DNA of 64,000 nucleotides from DATAQC01 sp038238185. GTDB taxonomy: Bacteria; Actinomycetota; Acidimicrobiia; Acidimicrobiales; AC-14. Below are positions 24,389 through 33,414 of the stretch, one piece after another (the stretch's first letter is position 1; each line of letters begins with the position of its first letter). The notes under the pieces are model-generated. The model saw only the letters and a list, made by a program, of their open reading frames with translations. It did not search any database and was not told where the DNA came from. A program made the translations under genes and the position numbers. The stretch is taken from contig JBBRXY010000006.1 of assembly GCA_038238185.1 (NCBI GenBank), positions 1-64,000 of the forward strand. Reading direction: 5' to 3'.

Positions 24389-25758
24389 TGGCCGACATCA
24401 CCATGCCGCAACTCGGCGAGACCGTCGTCGAGGGCACGATCATCAAGTGGTTCAAGAAGGTGGGCGACCCCGTCGCCGTCGACGAGACCCTGTTCGAGGT
24501 TTCCACCGACAAGGTCGACTCCGAAGTGCCCTCGGTGGCCAAAGGTTTCCTCGCCGAGATCCTCGTGGCCGAGGGCGAGACCGTCGAGGTGGGCACCCGC
24601 CTGGCCGTCGTCACCGAGGACGAGGTGGCCGCCGGTAGCTCGTCGGAGCCAGCACCCGCACCCGAGGTCGAGGCCGAGGCTGCGGCCGGCGCCTCCGAGC
24701 CCGCTCCCGAGACGGAGCCGGCGCCCGAGACGGCCGCGTCCGCTCCCGCTGCTCCGGCTTCCGATCGTCCTCGCCGGGAGGGAGGAGCGGCCCTGCTCTC
24801 GCCGGTCGTACGCCGGCTCATCGCCGAGTACGACCTCGATGCCGCAGTCATCCCCGGTACCGGCCAGGGCGGACGGGTCACCAGGGCCGACGTGCTCGGC
24901 TTCATCGACAAGGGGGCGGTGGCGGCCAACCAGGGCCCAAAGACGGCCGAACCGGCGGCGCAACGCCGCTCCGCGGCTGTGCCCGACTCGAAGCCCGCGC
25001 CCGCCTCGACCCCCGGGCCGGCTTCGACCCCCGCCCGGCCCGGAGAGGACGACACCATCGTCCCCTTTTCCAACATCCGCCGCCGGACCGCCGAGCACAT
25101 GGTTCGCTCCCAGGCCACCTCGGCCCACGTGCTCACTGTCACCGAGGTGGATTTCGCCAACGTCGACCGGGTGCGGCTGGCCGAGCGTGTCGGGTTCAAG
25201 GCCACGGAGGGCTTCTCCCTCACCTACCTGCCATTCGTCTCGCGCGCCGTGGTCGACGCCATCGCCGAGTTCCCCGACGTGAACTCCTCGGTGGGCGACA
25301 ACACCCTGATCCTGCACCGGCGCGTGCACCTGGGATTCGCCGTCGACCTGGCCCACGAAGGCCTCATCGTCCCTGTCGTGCGCGATGCCCACGGCAAACG
25401 GCTCAGCGCCATCGCCCGTGACCTCGCCGACCTGGCTGCCCGAGCCCGGTCGCACGACCTCAAGGCCGACGACATCTCCGGCGGCACCTTCACCATCACC
25501 AACCCCGGACCGTTCGGCACGTTCCTCACCGCCCCGGTGATCAACCAGCCCCAGGTGGCCATCCTCTCCACCGACGGGGTGCGCAAGCGGCCCGTCGCCG
25601 TCGAGTTGGCCGACGGCTCCGACGCCGTGGCCATCCACCCGGTGGGCAACCTGGCGTTGTCGTTCGACCACCGGGCCTTCGACGGCGCCTACGCCTCGGC
25701 GTTCCTCGGCCGCTGCCGCCAGATCCTCGAGACCCGCAACTGGTCTCAGGAGCTTTGA
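24388..25758 (+). CDS. Dihydrolipoamide acyltransferase (E2)
   Basis: A 456-residue E2 core of a 2-oxoacid dehydrogenase complex. Residues 1-78 are one lipoyl domain with the modified Lys42 in STDKVDS. An alanine/proline/glutamate linker follows, then a peripheral-subunit-binding domain near 130-170 (LSPVVRRLIAEYDLD, GQGGRVTRADV) and the catalytic domain ending in DHRAFDG. Whether the substrate is succinyl, acetyl or branched-chain acyl cannot be read reliably. It sits between lpdA and the lipoate-making fusion, with overlapping or nearly abutting ends. Confidence 0.9.
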   Translation: MADITMPQLGETVVEGTIIKWFKKVGDPVAVDETLFEVSTDKVDSEVPSVAKGFLAEILVAEGETVEVGTRLAVVTEDEVAAGSSSEPAPAPEVEAEAAAGASEPAPETEPAPETAASAPAAPASDRPRREGGAALLSPVVRRLIAEYDLDAAVIPGTGQGGRVTRADVLGFIDKGAVAANQGPKTAEPAAQRRSAAVPDSKPAPASTPGPASTPARPGEDDTIVPFSNIRRRTAEHMVRSQATSAHVLTVTEVDFANVDRVRLAERVGFKATEGFSLTYLPFVSRAVVDAIAEFPDVNSSVGDNTLILHRRVHLGFAVDLAHEGLIVPVVRDAHGKRLSAIARDLADLAARARSHDLKADDISGGTFTITNPGPFGTFLTAPVINQPQVAILSTDGVRKRPVAVELADGSDAVAIHPVGNLALSFDHRAFDGAYASAFLGRCRQILETRNWSQEL

Positions 25759-25760
25759 GC

Positions 25761-27515
25761 GTGGTTCTGGCCGAGCCCGGCGATCCCGCGGCGCAGCGGC
25801 ACCGCCGGGAAGGGCCCTTGCGGGTCCGGTGGCTCGGCCGGGTCCGGTTCCAGGATGCCCACGCCGTTCAGCAGGCCCTCCATACGTGGTCGGATGCCGA
25901 CCACCTGCTCCTGCTCGAGCACCCCAACGTGTACACGCTCGGTTTGCGGGCGTCGCTGGCCCACGTGCTCGTTTCCCCCGTGTCGGTGGGAGCCGAGCTC
26001 GTAACCACGAACCGCGGTGGCGAGGTCACCTATCACGGGCCCGGCCAGCTCGTCGGCTACCCGATCCTGTCCGTGCCCAACGGCCCCGGCGCCACTCCGA
26101 CCTACGTCGGGTCGGTCGAGCAACTGGTGATCGACGTTTGCACCGACCTGGGCCTGGCCGGAACGGGCCGGCTCGAGGGGTTCCCCGGAGTGTGGGTCGA
26201 CCCCGCTGGGCCCGACCCCCGCAAGGTGTGCGCCATCGGCGTACGGCGCAGCCGGGGGCGAACCATGCACGGTTTCGCCCTCAACGTCGACCCGGACCTG
26301 TCGTTCTTCGGTCACATCGTCCCCTGCGGCATTCCTGACAAGGCGGTCACCTCGATGGCGGCCGAGGGCGTCATGGTCGACATGGCCGACGTGGTCGACG
26401 CCGTGGTGGCCCGGGCCGCCGGGCTCTGGGGCGACGGGACGGTGGAGCGCCAGGACGTCACCGGACCAGCGACGTCCGGCGACCTGGCCGGGTTCTCCGG
26501 CGACAGTGCGGTTGGCGACGGGGCGAGCGGCGTCGCCGTCCGCCTCCTCGGCCGGTTGTCCCGGGCCGGAGTCGATACCGAAACGGGCGTGAGGATGACC
26601 GAGCCCAAGCCGTCGTGGTTGCGGGCCAAAGCCGACCTCGGGCCCCGCTACCGGGAGGTGCGCCGCACCATGCGCGACCTCGACCTGCACACCGTGTGCG
26701 AGGAGGCGGGATGTCCGAACATCTCCGAGTGCTGGACGGCGGGCACGGCCACGTTCATGATCAACGGGACCCGCTGCACCCGGTCGTGTGGTTTCTGCCT
26801 GGTCGACACCCGGCATCCGGAGGCCCTCGATGCCGATGAACCCGAACAGGTGGCTGAGGCGGTCGCCACCATGGGCCTGGCGCACGCCGTGGTCACCGCG
26901 GTGGCTCGCGACGACGTACCCGACGGGGGAGCGGTCGCTTTTGCCGCCACCATCGCCGCCATCCGCCGGCGCTGTCCGGCCACCGACGTGGAAGTGCTGG
27001 TCCCCGATTTCGGGGGTGAGCCCGCCAGCCTCGACATCGTCTTCGCGGCGAAGCCCAACGTGTTCAATCACAACCTGGAGACCGTGGCCCGCCTGCAGCG
27101 GGCGGTGCGACCCCAGGCGTCGTACGCCCGCAGCCTGGCCGTACTGGCCCGAGCCCGGGTCGCCGGCCTCACCACCAAGTCGGGCCTCATCGTGGGCATG
27201 GGCGAGGAGCCCGACGAGGTTCGTGCCGCCATGGCCGACCTGTGCGCCGTGGGAGTGGAGATCGTCACCGTCGGCCAGTACCTGAGGCCCACCGCCCAGC
27301 ATCTGCCCGTCGCCCGCTGGTGGCGTCCGGAGGAATTCGACGAGCTGGCCGAGTGGGGCCACGAGCTGGGCTTCGCCCACGTCCAGGCCTCGCCGCTCAC
27401 CCGCTCGAGCTACCACGCCCGCGAGGCGCGCGAAGCGAGCCGAACCCCCACCTTCTTGGCGCGCTCATCACCCCCCGACGTCGTTCAGCGCGCCAAGAAC
27501 GCTCGGGGGTCTTGA
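25761..27515 (+). CDS. lipB-lipA: LipB-LipA fusion: octanoyltransferase and lipoyl synthase
   Basis: A 584-residue single frame joining two lipoate enzymes. Residues about 20-222 are LipB, which moves octanoate from acyl carrier protein to the target lysine: RGGEVTYHGPGQ, catalytic Lys155 in RKVCAIG, Cys189 in PCGIPDKA. After a glycine-rich linker of about 55 residues, 279-584 is LipA, which inserts two sulfurs: auxiliary-cluster cysteines 313, 318, 324, radical SAM cysteines 339, 343, 346 and the C-terminal RSSY. The start GTG 25761 follows AGGAG by 8 nt. A TTG at 25755 overlaps the E2 stop. An internal ATG at 26595 could give separate LipA, but GAGG touches it directly. Normally these are two genes. 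Confidence 0.93.
   Translation: MVLAEPGDPAAQRHRREGPLRVRWLGRVRFQDAHAVQQALHTWSDADHLLLLEHPNVYTLGLRASLAHVLVSPVSVGAELVTTNRGGEVTYHGPGQLVGYPILSVPNGPGATPTYVGSVEQLVIDVCTDLGLAGTGRLEGFPGVWVDPAGPDPRKVCAIGVRRSRGRTMHGFALNVDPDLSFFGHIVPCGIPDKAVTSMAAEGVMVDMADVVDAVVARAAGLWGDGTVERQDVTGPATSGDLAGFSGDSAVGDGASGVAVRLLGRLSRAGVDTETGVRMTEPKPSWLRAKADLGPRYREVRRTMRDLDLHTVCEEAGCPNISECWTAGTATFMINGTRCTRSCGFCLVDTRHPEALDADEPEQVAEAVATMGLAHAVVTAVARDDVPDGGAVAFAATIAAIRRRCPATDVEVLVPDFGGEPASLDIVFAAKPNVFNHNLETVARLQRAVRPQASYARSLAVLARARVAGLTTKSGLIVGMGEEPDEVRAAMADLCAVGVEIVTVGQYLRPTAQHLPVARWWRPEEFDELAEWGHELGFAHVQASPLTRSSYHAREAREASRTPTFLARSSPPDVVQRAKNARGS
27444..27510. terminator. Long hairpin between convergent genes, inside the lipA end
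   Basis: TTCTTGGCGCGCT (27453-27465) pairs perfectly with AGCGCGCCAAGAA (27487-27499), and ACCCCC and GGGGGT extend the stem outward. It lies within the last codons of the LipB-LipA gene, just before the convergent flippase stop, so it probably ends transcription in both directions while also coding a non-family tail. Confidence 0.65.
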
Positions 27516-27516
27516 C

Positions 27517-29937
27517 CTACAGCTTGCCGGAACGGGTGAGCGACTCGAAGGCGAGCCAACCCGGCAGGATGGGTACCCAGAACGTGGCCAGCCGGAAGGT
27601 CAGCACCGCAGGCACCGCGTCCTCCTTGTTCAGGCCGAACGCGACGAGTGCGGCGATGAGGGCGGCCTCGACCGCTCCGAGACCGCCCGGAGTGGGGGCG
27701 GCCTGTCCCACCGCAGAACCGGCCAAGTACGACGCCCCCACCGCAGCGAACCCGAGGTCGCCTCCGAACGCCTGCACGCCGGCGTAGAGCCCGACCAGGG
27801 AGGTAAGGCTCACGATGAGGCCACCGCAGACCATGCCCACCAGCCGCGACGGCCGGCGGGCGATCGAAGCGATTCCCAACCATGCCTGGCGCAGGATGCG
27901 GGTGAGTGGGCCCAGGACGGTGCGCCGGCACCACGGCACCAGGAACACGGCACCGACGCCGACGACCAGGATCGCCAGGCCGATGAGCAGCGGCCTCTTC
28001 GGCACCGAGGGAAGGTGGAAATTCGACTCCCGGCCGGCCCAGAGCAGGAACAGGGCGGTGAGTGACATGTGCACCACCACGCCGAGGACACCGTTGACGC
28101 CGACGGCCGACACCGCCGCCGCGGTTTCGTTGCCCGTCTTCTGGAGAAAGCGAATGTTGATCCCCAGCCCCCCCATGCCGGCCGGGGTGATCCGGTTGAC
28201 GAAGGATCCCCCCAGGCTGACGACGTAGGTCTCCTGCATCGCGACCCGGATGGTCGACGCGGACATCAGACTGAGGCCGGCGCCGATGTAGCTCGTGAAC
28301 GAGAGGGCGATGGCGGCCGCGATCCACCACCAGTCGGCATTGCGCAACTGGGCGGGCATGCCCTCGACCTCGGCCAACTCGGGGATGAGCACATAGAGCG
28401 ACAGGAGGCAGCAGGCCAGCGTCAACACGGTGCGGGCACGGATGCGGCGGAGGGCCTCGTAGGCGACCTCGGACACCCCCGTGCGCGTTCGCACCTCGTT
28501 TTGCAACTCTCCGAGCAGGCCCTTGCGCTTGGCCAGGGCCTTTCGGGTCAAGGCCGAGAATGCGAGCGGCTGCAGCATCGGCAGGCAGTCGCCCACCGCA
28601 TCGGGGCCGAGTACGTCGACAGCCGCGCCGACGGCCCGGGTCGGGCCGACCTCCTCGGTGGTGGCTGCCAGCAACTCGGCGACGTCGGCCTGGAGGAGAC
28701 GGTCGGACGCGGCCAGCTCGCTGAACCCGAAGTCGATGATCCAGGGCTCGTCCCGTCCGTCGACGAACAGGTTGGCGCAGCGGAGGTCGCGATGGGCGAT
28801 GCGGTCGCCGCGCAGCAGCGCCACCTGGCCCCAGATGGAGCGCAAGAGCGGGTCTCCCAACGCGTCCTGCGACTGGTCGAGCGACGTCACCTCGATGGCG
28901 TCCTCGACGAGCAGGATGCCGTCGGGTTCAACGGTGGCGACGCTGCGCAGATGCGGGGTGTTGACGCCGATGTCGTGGGCCTTGAGGGACACGAGAGCCT
29001 CGTGCTCCACCGCCCGCCGCAGCGAAGAAAAGGGCCGTTCGTCGCCCACGTTCTTCAGCCTCAGGAAGCGGTACATCCGGAACAGCAGGCTGGCGTCACG
29101 CTGGTCCTGGCCGACCACTTTGACGAACAGCTGGGTGCCGTCGAGCGTCGTCACCAGCCAGGGGCACGATCCCCGGGCGTCAAGGGCGGCGCGGCCCAGG
29201 CGTGCGGCGGGGTAGCCGGACCGGGCCAGGGCGATGGTCACCTGGGCCGCCGACGAACGCCGGACCGGTGTGCCGAGCGCCAGCAACGTCAGCGCAGCCA
29301 GGAACGACCCGATGCCGAAGGCCAGGACGAGGTCGACGGGCACGTCGGCGCCCGTGATGAGACGGAAGCCGGCCAGCACGCCAACGGTGCCCCAGACCAC
29401 CCGTCCCCAGCGCCGGCCGTAGTAAGCGCTCAGCACCGTGGCCACCGCCGCCCCACCGGCCACCCAGGGCGAATCGGGAAATGCAGAGCTGGTGATCCAC
29501 GACGGGACGGAGACGGCGACCAGGAAGCCGGGGGGCGTGGCCCGGTCGAGGGCCGCGTCCGCCAACGACATGGCTCCGAACGCGGCCAGGGAGGCCACGG
29601 CGGCGGCAAGGAGAGCCCGCCAGCCGCGCACGGCCACGAGCACGACCACGGTGACGGCGAGCGAGAGCAGAGTGATGTACTGAGCCAGTCCGATGACGGC
29701 CCGTTCGGCGCGGCCCGGGAGCCGGCTGAACAGCGACAGCACGTCGCTCTCGAGCCCGAGCACGGCGTCGGGCACGAGGATGGCCACGAGCAGACCCGCC
29801 AGTACCACGACGCCGGCCGCGACCAGGTGGAGCAACACGACCGGGGAACGCTCGTACCGGGGTGACGGCGGGTGGGGTTCGACGACCTCGGGGGACGGAA
29901 CCGCGGCAGGGGCGGTCGTCCCCGGGACCTTCGTCAT
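27517..29937 (-). CDS. Three-part membrane protein: degenerate PAP2, kinase-like, flippase
   Basis: A protein of about 806 residues. The N-terminal third has five to six membrane spans and a worn PAP2 pattern (AFPDSPWVAG where PSGH is expected, then FRLITGADVPVD). The middle is a kinase-like fold with HRDLRCANLFVDG and IIDFGFSE, so the catalytic Asp and the metal-binding DFG are present. The C-terminal third has about eight spans of the lysylphosphatidylglycerol synthase/flippase (MprF-like) family (GGSFVNRITPAGMGGLGINI, GQAAPTPGGLGAVEA). A lipid or lipid-linked sugar transporter is likely; substrate unknown. GTG 29961 is an alternative start. Confidence 0.8.
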   Translation of the reverse strand: MTKVPGTTAPAAVPSPEVVEPHPPSPRYERSPVVLLHLVAAGVVVLAGLLVAILVPDAVLGLESDVLSLFSRLPGRAERAVIGLAQYITLLSLAVTVVVLVAVRGWRALLAAAVASLAAFGAMSLADAALDRATPPGFLVAVSVPSWITSSAFPDSPWVAGGAAVATVLSAYYGRRWGRVVWGTVGVLAGFRLITGADVPVDLVLAFGIGSFLAALTLLALGTPVRRSSAAQVTIALARSGYPAARLGRAALDARGSCPWLVTTLDGTQLFVKVVGQDQRDASLLFRMYRFLRLKNVGDERPFSSLRRAVEHEALVSLKAHDIGVNTPHLRSVATVEPDGILLVEDAIEVTSLDQSQDALGDPLLRSIWGQVALLRGDRIAHRDLRCANLFVDGRDEPWIIDFGFSELAASDRLLQADVAELLAATTEEVGPTRAVGAAVDVLGPDAVGDCLPMLQPLAFSALTRKALAKRKGLLGELQNEVRTRTGVSEVAYEALRRIRARTVLTLACCLLSLYVLIPELAEVEGMPAQLRNADWWWIAAAIALSFTSYIGAGLSLMSASTIRVAMQETYVVSLGGSFVNRITPAGMGGLGINIRFLQKTGNETAAAVSAVGVNGVLGVVVHMSLTALFLLWAGRESNFHLPSVPKRPLLIGLAILVVGVGAVFLVPWCRRTVLGPLTRILRQAWLGIASIARRPSRLVGMVCGGLIVSLTSLVGLYAGVQAFGGDLGFAAVGASYLAGSAVGQAAPTPGGLGAVEAALIAALVAFGLNKEDAVPAVLTFRLATFWVPILPGWLAFESLTRSGKL

Positions 29938-30069
29938 GCTGGCCCCGAGACGTTCCGGCACTGGGTCGGCGGCATGGTCAAACCCTCACGCCTTTGGGTT
30001 CACCCGTCAATTGGACGAGCGTCGGCTCAGCCAACATGCTGAGAGACCCCCGTCCCGGAGCGTCTGTCC

Positions 30070-30660
30070 ATGTCGCAGTTCTCTGCCCGCCTTCTCGAGA
30101 TAGTGACCGATCCGACTGTGCTCCAGCACCTTCCCGAACCGATCCGGCTGGCCTCGGGCGAGATGAGCCGGGACTTCATCGACGCCAAGGTGGCCGTCGA
30201 CGACCCCGACGACCTGGAGTTCGTGGGCCGGGCGATGGTGGCCGCAGCCCAGCAAGCGAACATCGAGTTCGACGCCGTGGGGGGCCTGGTGCTCGGGGCT
30301 GTCCCGTTCACGTTCGCCGTGGCCGGCGCGGCGCGGTGCAAGTGGTTCCTGATCCGCAAGGAGCCGAAGGGCCGGGGTACCAACCGCTGGATCGAGGGGG
30401 CTCGCATCACGCCGGGCATGCGGGTGGTGCTGGTCGAGGACGTCGTGACCACGGGCGGCTCCATCCTCGACGCCTATGAGCGGGTGGGCCTCGAGGGCGG
30501 CACCGTTGTCTTCGCCACCACCCTCGTCGATCGGGGGGACCAGGCCGCGGGGTTCTTCGAAGGCGTCGGCGTGCCCTACGTCGCCATGGTCACCTACCGC
30601 GACCTCGGCATCGAGCCCGTGGGCCGGAAGGGCACCTCGGATTCGCCCGTTGCGGGCTGA
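30070..30660 (+). CDS. Orotate phosphoribosyltransferase-like protein (PyrE family)
   Basis: A 196-residue type I PRTase. The PRPP loop is VVLVEDVVTTGGSIL and the preceding FLIRKEPKGRGTNRWIEG matches the flexible loop of PyrE. Orotate phosphoribosyltransferase makes OMP in pyrimidine synthesis. No other pyrimidine gene is nearby, so a different base or a regulatory role is possible. CCGGAG lies 8 nt before the ATG. The 3' end overlaps the convergent redox-enzyme gene by 67 bp. Confidence 0.85.
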   Translation: MSQFSARLLEIVTDPTVLQHLPEPIRLASGEMSRDFIDAKVAVDDPDDLEFVGRAMVAAAQQANIEFDAVGGLVLGAVPFTFAVAGAARCKWFLIRKEPKGRGTNRWIEGARITPGMRVVLVEDVVTTGGSILDAYERVGLEGGTVVFATTLVDRGDQAAGFFEGVGVPYVAMVTYRDLGIEPVGRKGTSDSPVAG

Positions 30661-31679
30661 CGGCCTAGGGGGTAGCGGAGCGAGGACGAGCCCGACTCCC
30701 AGCTGGTCAGGAGGTGGCGGGCAAAGCGGCCCTCGACGGCCATGATGGCCTCGGCGCCGAAGATGATGTCGCCGACCAACGCAGGTTCCGCGGCCGCCAG
30801 TCCGGCGGCCATGCGATCGGCGGCCACGAACTGGTGCTCGGCGTCGGCCTCGACGTGGACGTCGTAGAACCGCCACCCGCCGGGTGCCACCCCGAGCCGC
30901 CGGAGGGCGGCGGCGTAGCGACCCATGGGTCCGATCGACGTCATCTCGAAGATGGCCAGATGCCCGACGAGGGCTCCCCGGAACCGCCGGTGGAGGCCGA
31001 ACAGCGAAACCAGGTTGACAGTGGCCAGGGTGGTAGCCGGGAGCCGGTCGAGGTAGCCCCCGTACGTCGGGTCGAGGTCGGCGGCCACGAGCGTCTCGGC
31101 GAACAAGGAGGAGTGCATGGCCGCCTCGACCCCGTTGCCGTACTCGTCGGCCTGGATGTGGACCATGGCCGCCTTGGCCTCTCCGGCCAGGCGCGGGATG
31201 GCCCAGGTGTGGGGATCGGCCTCTTTGAGCTGGTAGGCCGAACGGTGCACCAGGAACTCGCGCAACTGGTTGAGCGTGGCCCGCTCGGCCACGAAGGTGG
31301 ACAGCGAGGGGCCCGACGACGAAGCGATCATCTCCCACATCGCGGCGGCGATGTCGTCGGTGCCACGGGGACCGGGGACGAGGTCGCGCACACCGAGCTC
31401 GAAGCGGTCTTCGAGATCGCGACGGAACGACAGGAGCGACGGCTCCCATTCCCAGCGCTCGTCGACTCCGGCGAACGACCGGTAATGCAGCTCGTAGCAG
31501 AGGTACAGGGCGAGCTGGAAGTCGTCGGCCATCCAGGAGTCGGCAATCGCCGGACAGGAGTCCAAGCGGTGGCTGGGGCTCTGGAGCGCCTCGATCACGA
31601 ACGAACTGAGGGGGCCGCGTGGGGTTGGCAGGAGGGGAGCGGTGAGCTCACCCGAGGCGGGGATCGTCGCGACAGTCAT
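30594..31679 (-). CDS. Iron-containing redox enzyme, haem-oxygenase-like diiron fold
   Basis: A 361-residue protein of the iron-containing redox enzyme family (haem-oxygenase-like, Pfam PF14518 as I recall it). The acidic/histidine pairs expected to hold two irons can be followed: CYELHYR, DEYGNG and YDVHVEADAEHQ. Family members oxidise or cleave small substrates. The reaction here is unknown. AGAGG lies 7 nt before the ATG. Its last 22 codons run across the end of the convergent PyrE-like gene. Confidence 0.75.
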   Translation of the reverse strand: MTVATIPASGELTAPLLPTPRGPLSSFVIEALQSPSHRLDSCPAIADSWMADDFQLALYLCYELHYRSFAGVDERWEWEPSLLSFRRDLEDRFELGVRDLVPGPRGTDDIAAAMWEMIASSSGPSLSTFVAERATLNQLREFLVHRSAYQLKEADPHTWAIPRLAGEAKAAMVHIQADEYGNGVEAAMHSSLFAETLVAADLDPTYGGYLDRLPATTLATVNLVSLFGLHRRFRGALVGHLAIFEMTSIGPMGRYAAALRRLGVAPGGWRFYDVHVEADAEHQFVAADRMAAGLAAAEPALVGDIIFGAEAIMAVEGRFARHLLTSWESGSSSLRYPLGRQPATGESEVPFRPTGSMPRSR

Positions 31680-31841
31680 GTCACGCCTCTGGCTCGATGA
31701 TCATTGGCGTTGGTCCTTGGGCGCATATGAGGCTGGTCGTCAAAGTTTCGAACCTGTTTCTCAGGCATGACGAGTATTCCCGGTGGCGTCCGGTTCAATC
31801 ACGCGGCCCAGTGGCCCGCTCCCCCGGACGTGCGAGGCTGT

Positions 31842-31853
31842 TAGCTTGCGCCG
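31842..31853 (+). promoter_or_regulatory. Leaderless promoter box of the FKBP gene
   Basis: TAGCTT (31842-31847), 6 nt, then GTG at 31854. Confidence 0.5.
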
Positions 31854-32528
31854 GTGGCCGGATCGAAGCGCAACCGCCGTCGTACGGGCCGGGAGGCCAG
31901 GATCGCCGCCGCCGAGGCGGCCAGGCGCAAGGCGGCGCGCCGTCGCCTGCTCCTGATCGTCGTCCCAGCCGTCGTGGTCGTGGTGGCGGTCGTGGTCATC
32001 GTGCTGCTCACCCGGGACAGATCGGACAAGACCAAGGTGTCGACCTCGACCTCGACCACGAGCCCCGGTCCCACCACCTCGGTGGCGGCCGCCGCTGGCT
32101 CGGCCGCAGGCAAGCCCTGTGTCGCCATGTCCGACCCGGCCCCCAATGGGGCTCCTACCGTGCCCGTGAAGGTGGGTCCTCCTCCGACCGACCTGGTGAA
32201 GGAAGACCTCAAGGTCGGCGACGGTGCGACCGTGGCGAAGGATGAAACGGTCACGGTGAACTACATCGGCGTGAGCTGTTCGACGGGCAAGGTGTTCGAC
32301 TCGTCGTTCTCGCGTAACCAGCCAGCCACCTTCCCGCTCAAGCAGGTGATCAAGGGCTGGACGGACGGGATCCCCGACATGAAGGTCGGCGGCCAGCGAT
32401 TGCTCGGCATCCCCGCCGCCCAGGCCTATGGCTCCAAGGGCCACCCTCCCACCATCGCACCCGACGAAACCCTCTGGTTCGTCGTCGAGGTGGTTGACGC
32501 CAAGCCTGCGGGAGCCAGCCCCGGCTAA
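31854..32528 (+). CDS. Membrane-anchored FKBP-type peptidyl-prolyl isomerase
   Basis: A 224-residue protein. A strongly basic head (GSKRNRRRTGREAR and KAARRR) is followed by one transmembrane helix (LLLIVVPAVVVVVAVVVIVL), a serine/threonine-rich stretch and, from about residue 118, an FKBP domain: VTVNYIGVSC, GKVFDSSF, FPLKQVIKGW, GIPDMKVGGQRLLGIP, AYGSKG and LWFVVEVVD. The catalytic domain lies outside the membrane and should help folding of exported proteins. The 3' end overlaps the GYD gene by 4 bp. Confidence 0.9.
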   Translation: MAGSKRNRRRTGREARIAAAEAARRKAARRRLLLIVVPAVVVVVAVVVIVLLTRDRSDKTKVSTSTSTTSPGPTTSVAAAAGSAAGKPCVAMSDPAPNGAPTVPVKVGPPPTDLVKEDLKVGDGATVAKDETVTVNYIGVSCSTGKVFDSSFSRNQPATFPLKQVIKGWTDGIPDMKVGGQRLLGIPAAQAYGSKGHPPTIAPDETLWFVVEVVDAKPAGASPG

Positions 32529-32827
32529 CCGGGTGGGGGCTGTAGGTCCTTCACCAGCTTGTCGGTCTCGGTCTCGTTGAAGGCCCGCATCGTGGTGATG
32601 TCGAGGCTGCCAGTGAGGCCCATAAGGGCGAACTTGGCCATGGTCTCGTCGTCGGGGGCCTCAACGACGGTGACGATGTCGTACTCACCCATCACCAGGT
32701 ACTGCTGCTTCCACTTGATGCCGAGCGCCTTGGCCGCCTTCTTGCCGGCGGCCCGCCCGGCGTGGGAATCCCTGATCGAGTCGACACCGGGGCTGATGAA
32801 CTTCATCATCATGATGTAGGTGGCCAT
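32525..32827 (-). CDS. GYD-domain protein
   Basis: A 100-residue ferredoxin-like alpha/beta protein with the GEYDIV turn that gives the GYD family its name. Function unknown; such small dimeric proteins are common in actinobacteria. GGAGG lies 8 nt before the ATG at 32827, a clear start. Confidence 0.85.
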   Translation of the reverse strand: MATYIMMMKFISPGVDSIRDSHAGRAAGKKAAKALGIKWKQQYLVMGEYDIVTVVEAPDDETMAKFALMGLTGSLDITTMRAFNETETDKLVKDLQPPPG

Positions 32828-32848
32828 TGGCGTTTCCTCCTTCGTTGT

Positions 32849-33379
32849 TCAACGGCTGGGGGTGGAACGGGTGCGTCTGGTGAACCGTAGGCCCATCAGC
32901 CCGATCGTGGCGAGTAGTAGCGCGAGCAGCGACAGCGGGTGGCCGCCGGTGTGGGGATGCTCGGGGAGGGCGCCGGGCGCAACCGGGTCAACCAGGGCGC
33001 CGGTGCCCGGCACCGTGGTGGCCCCGGGCACCATCGTCGCCGGCGGAGCCGTCGACGTGACCGTTCCGCCGGTATCGGTGGGGCCGGCCGGCACCGGGGA
33101 CACCTCGGTGGCGGGCGTCGTCGGCACGAGACTGGTGGCGGGCAGGCCGGTGGTGGGTGTGGTGGTGGTCGAGGGCGGCGGGGTGGTCGTGGCCGTGGCG
33201 TCGGGCGTGGGCGATGTCGTGGGCGATGTCGTCGTCGTCGATGCCGGAGCGACGGACACCTTGGTTCGGTCGGACCGTCCGTGACGGTGCACGACCACGG
33301 CGATGTTGACCCCGAGCAGGATCACGACGAGAGCGGTGAGACCGTTTCGTGTCGAAGGCTTCAACGTGGTCCTCGCCAT
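32849..33379 (-). CDS. Exported Thr/Pro-rich protein with sortase-like C-terminus
   Basis: A 176-residue protein. It has an N-terminal membrane segment (GLTALVVILLGVNIAVVV), a long threonine/proline/alanine-rich region that is probably disordered and surface exposed, and a C-terminal LPEHPHTGG followed by a hydrophobic stretch (LSLLALLLATIGLMGLRF) and RRTR. The order motif, hydrophobic helix, basic tail is that of an LPXTG cell-wall sorting signal, but the motif itself is non-standard. No Shine-Dalgarno is seen before the ATG. Confidence 0.6.
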   Translation of the reverse strand: MARTTLKPSTRNGLTALVVILLGVNIAVVVHRHGRSDRTKVSVAPASTTTTSPTTSPTPDATATTTPPPSTTTTPTTGLPATSLVPTTPATEVSPVPAGPTDTGGTVTSTAPPATMVPGATTVPGTGALVDPVAPGALPEHPHTGGHPLSLLALLLATIGLMGLRFTRRTRSTPSR

Positions 33380-33414
33380 TGGGCGTCGGCCGGGTTCGGC
33401 GGATAAAAAACCAG

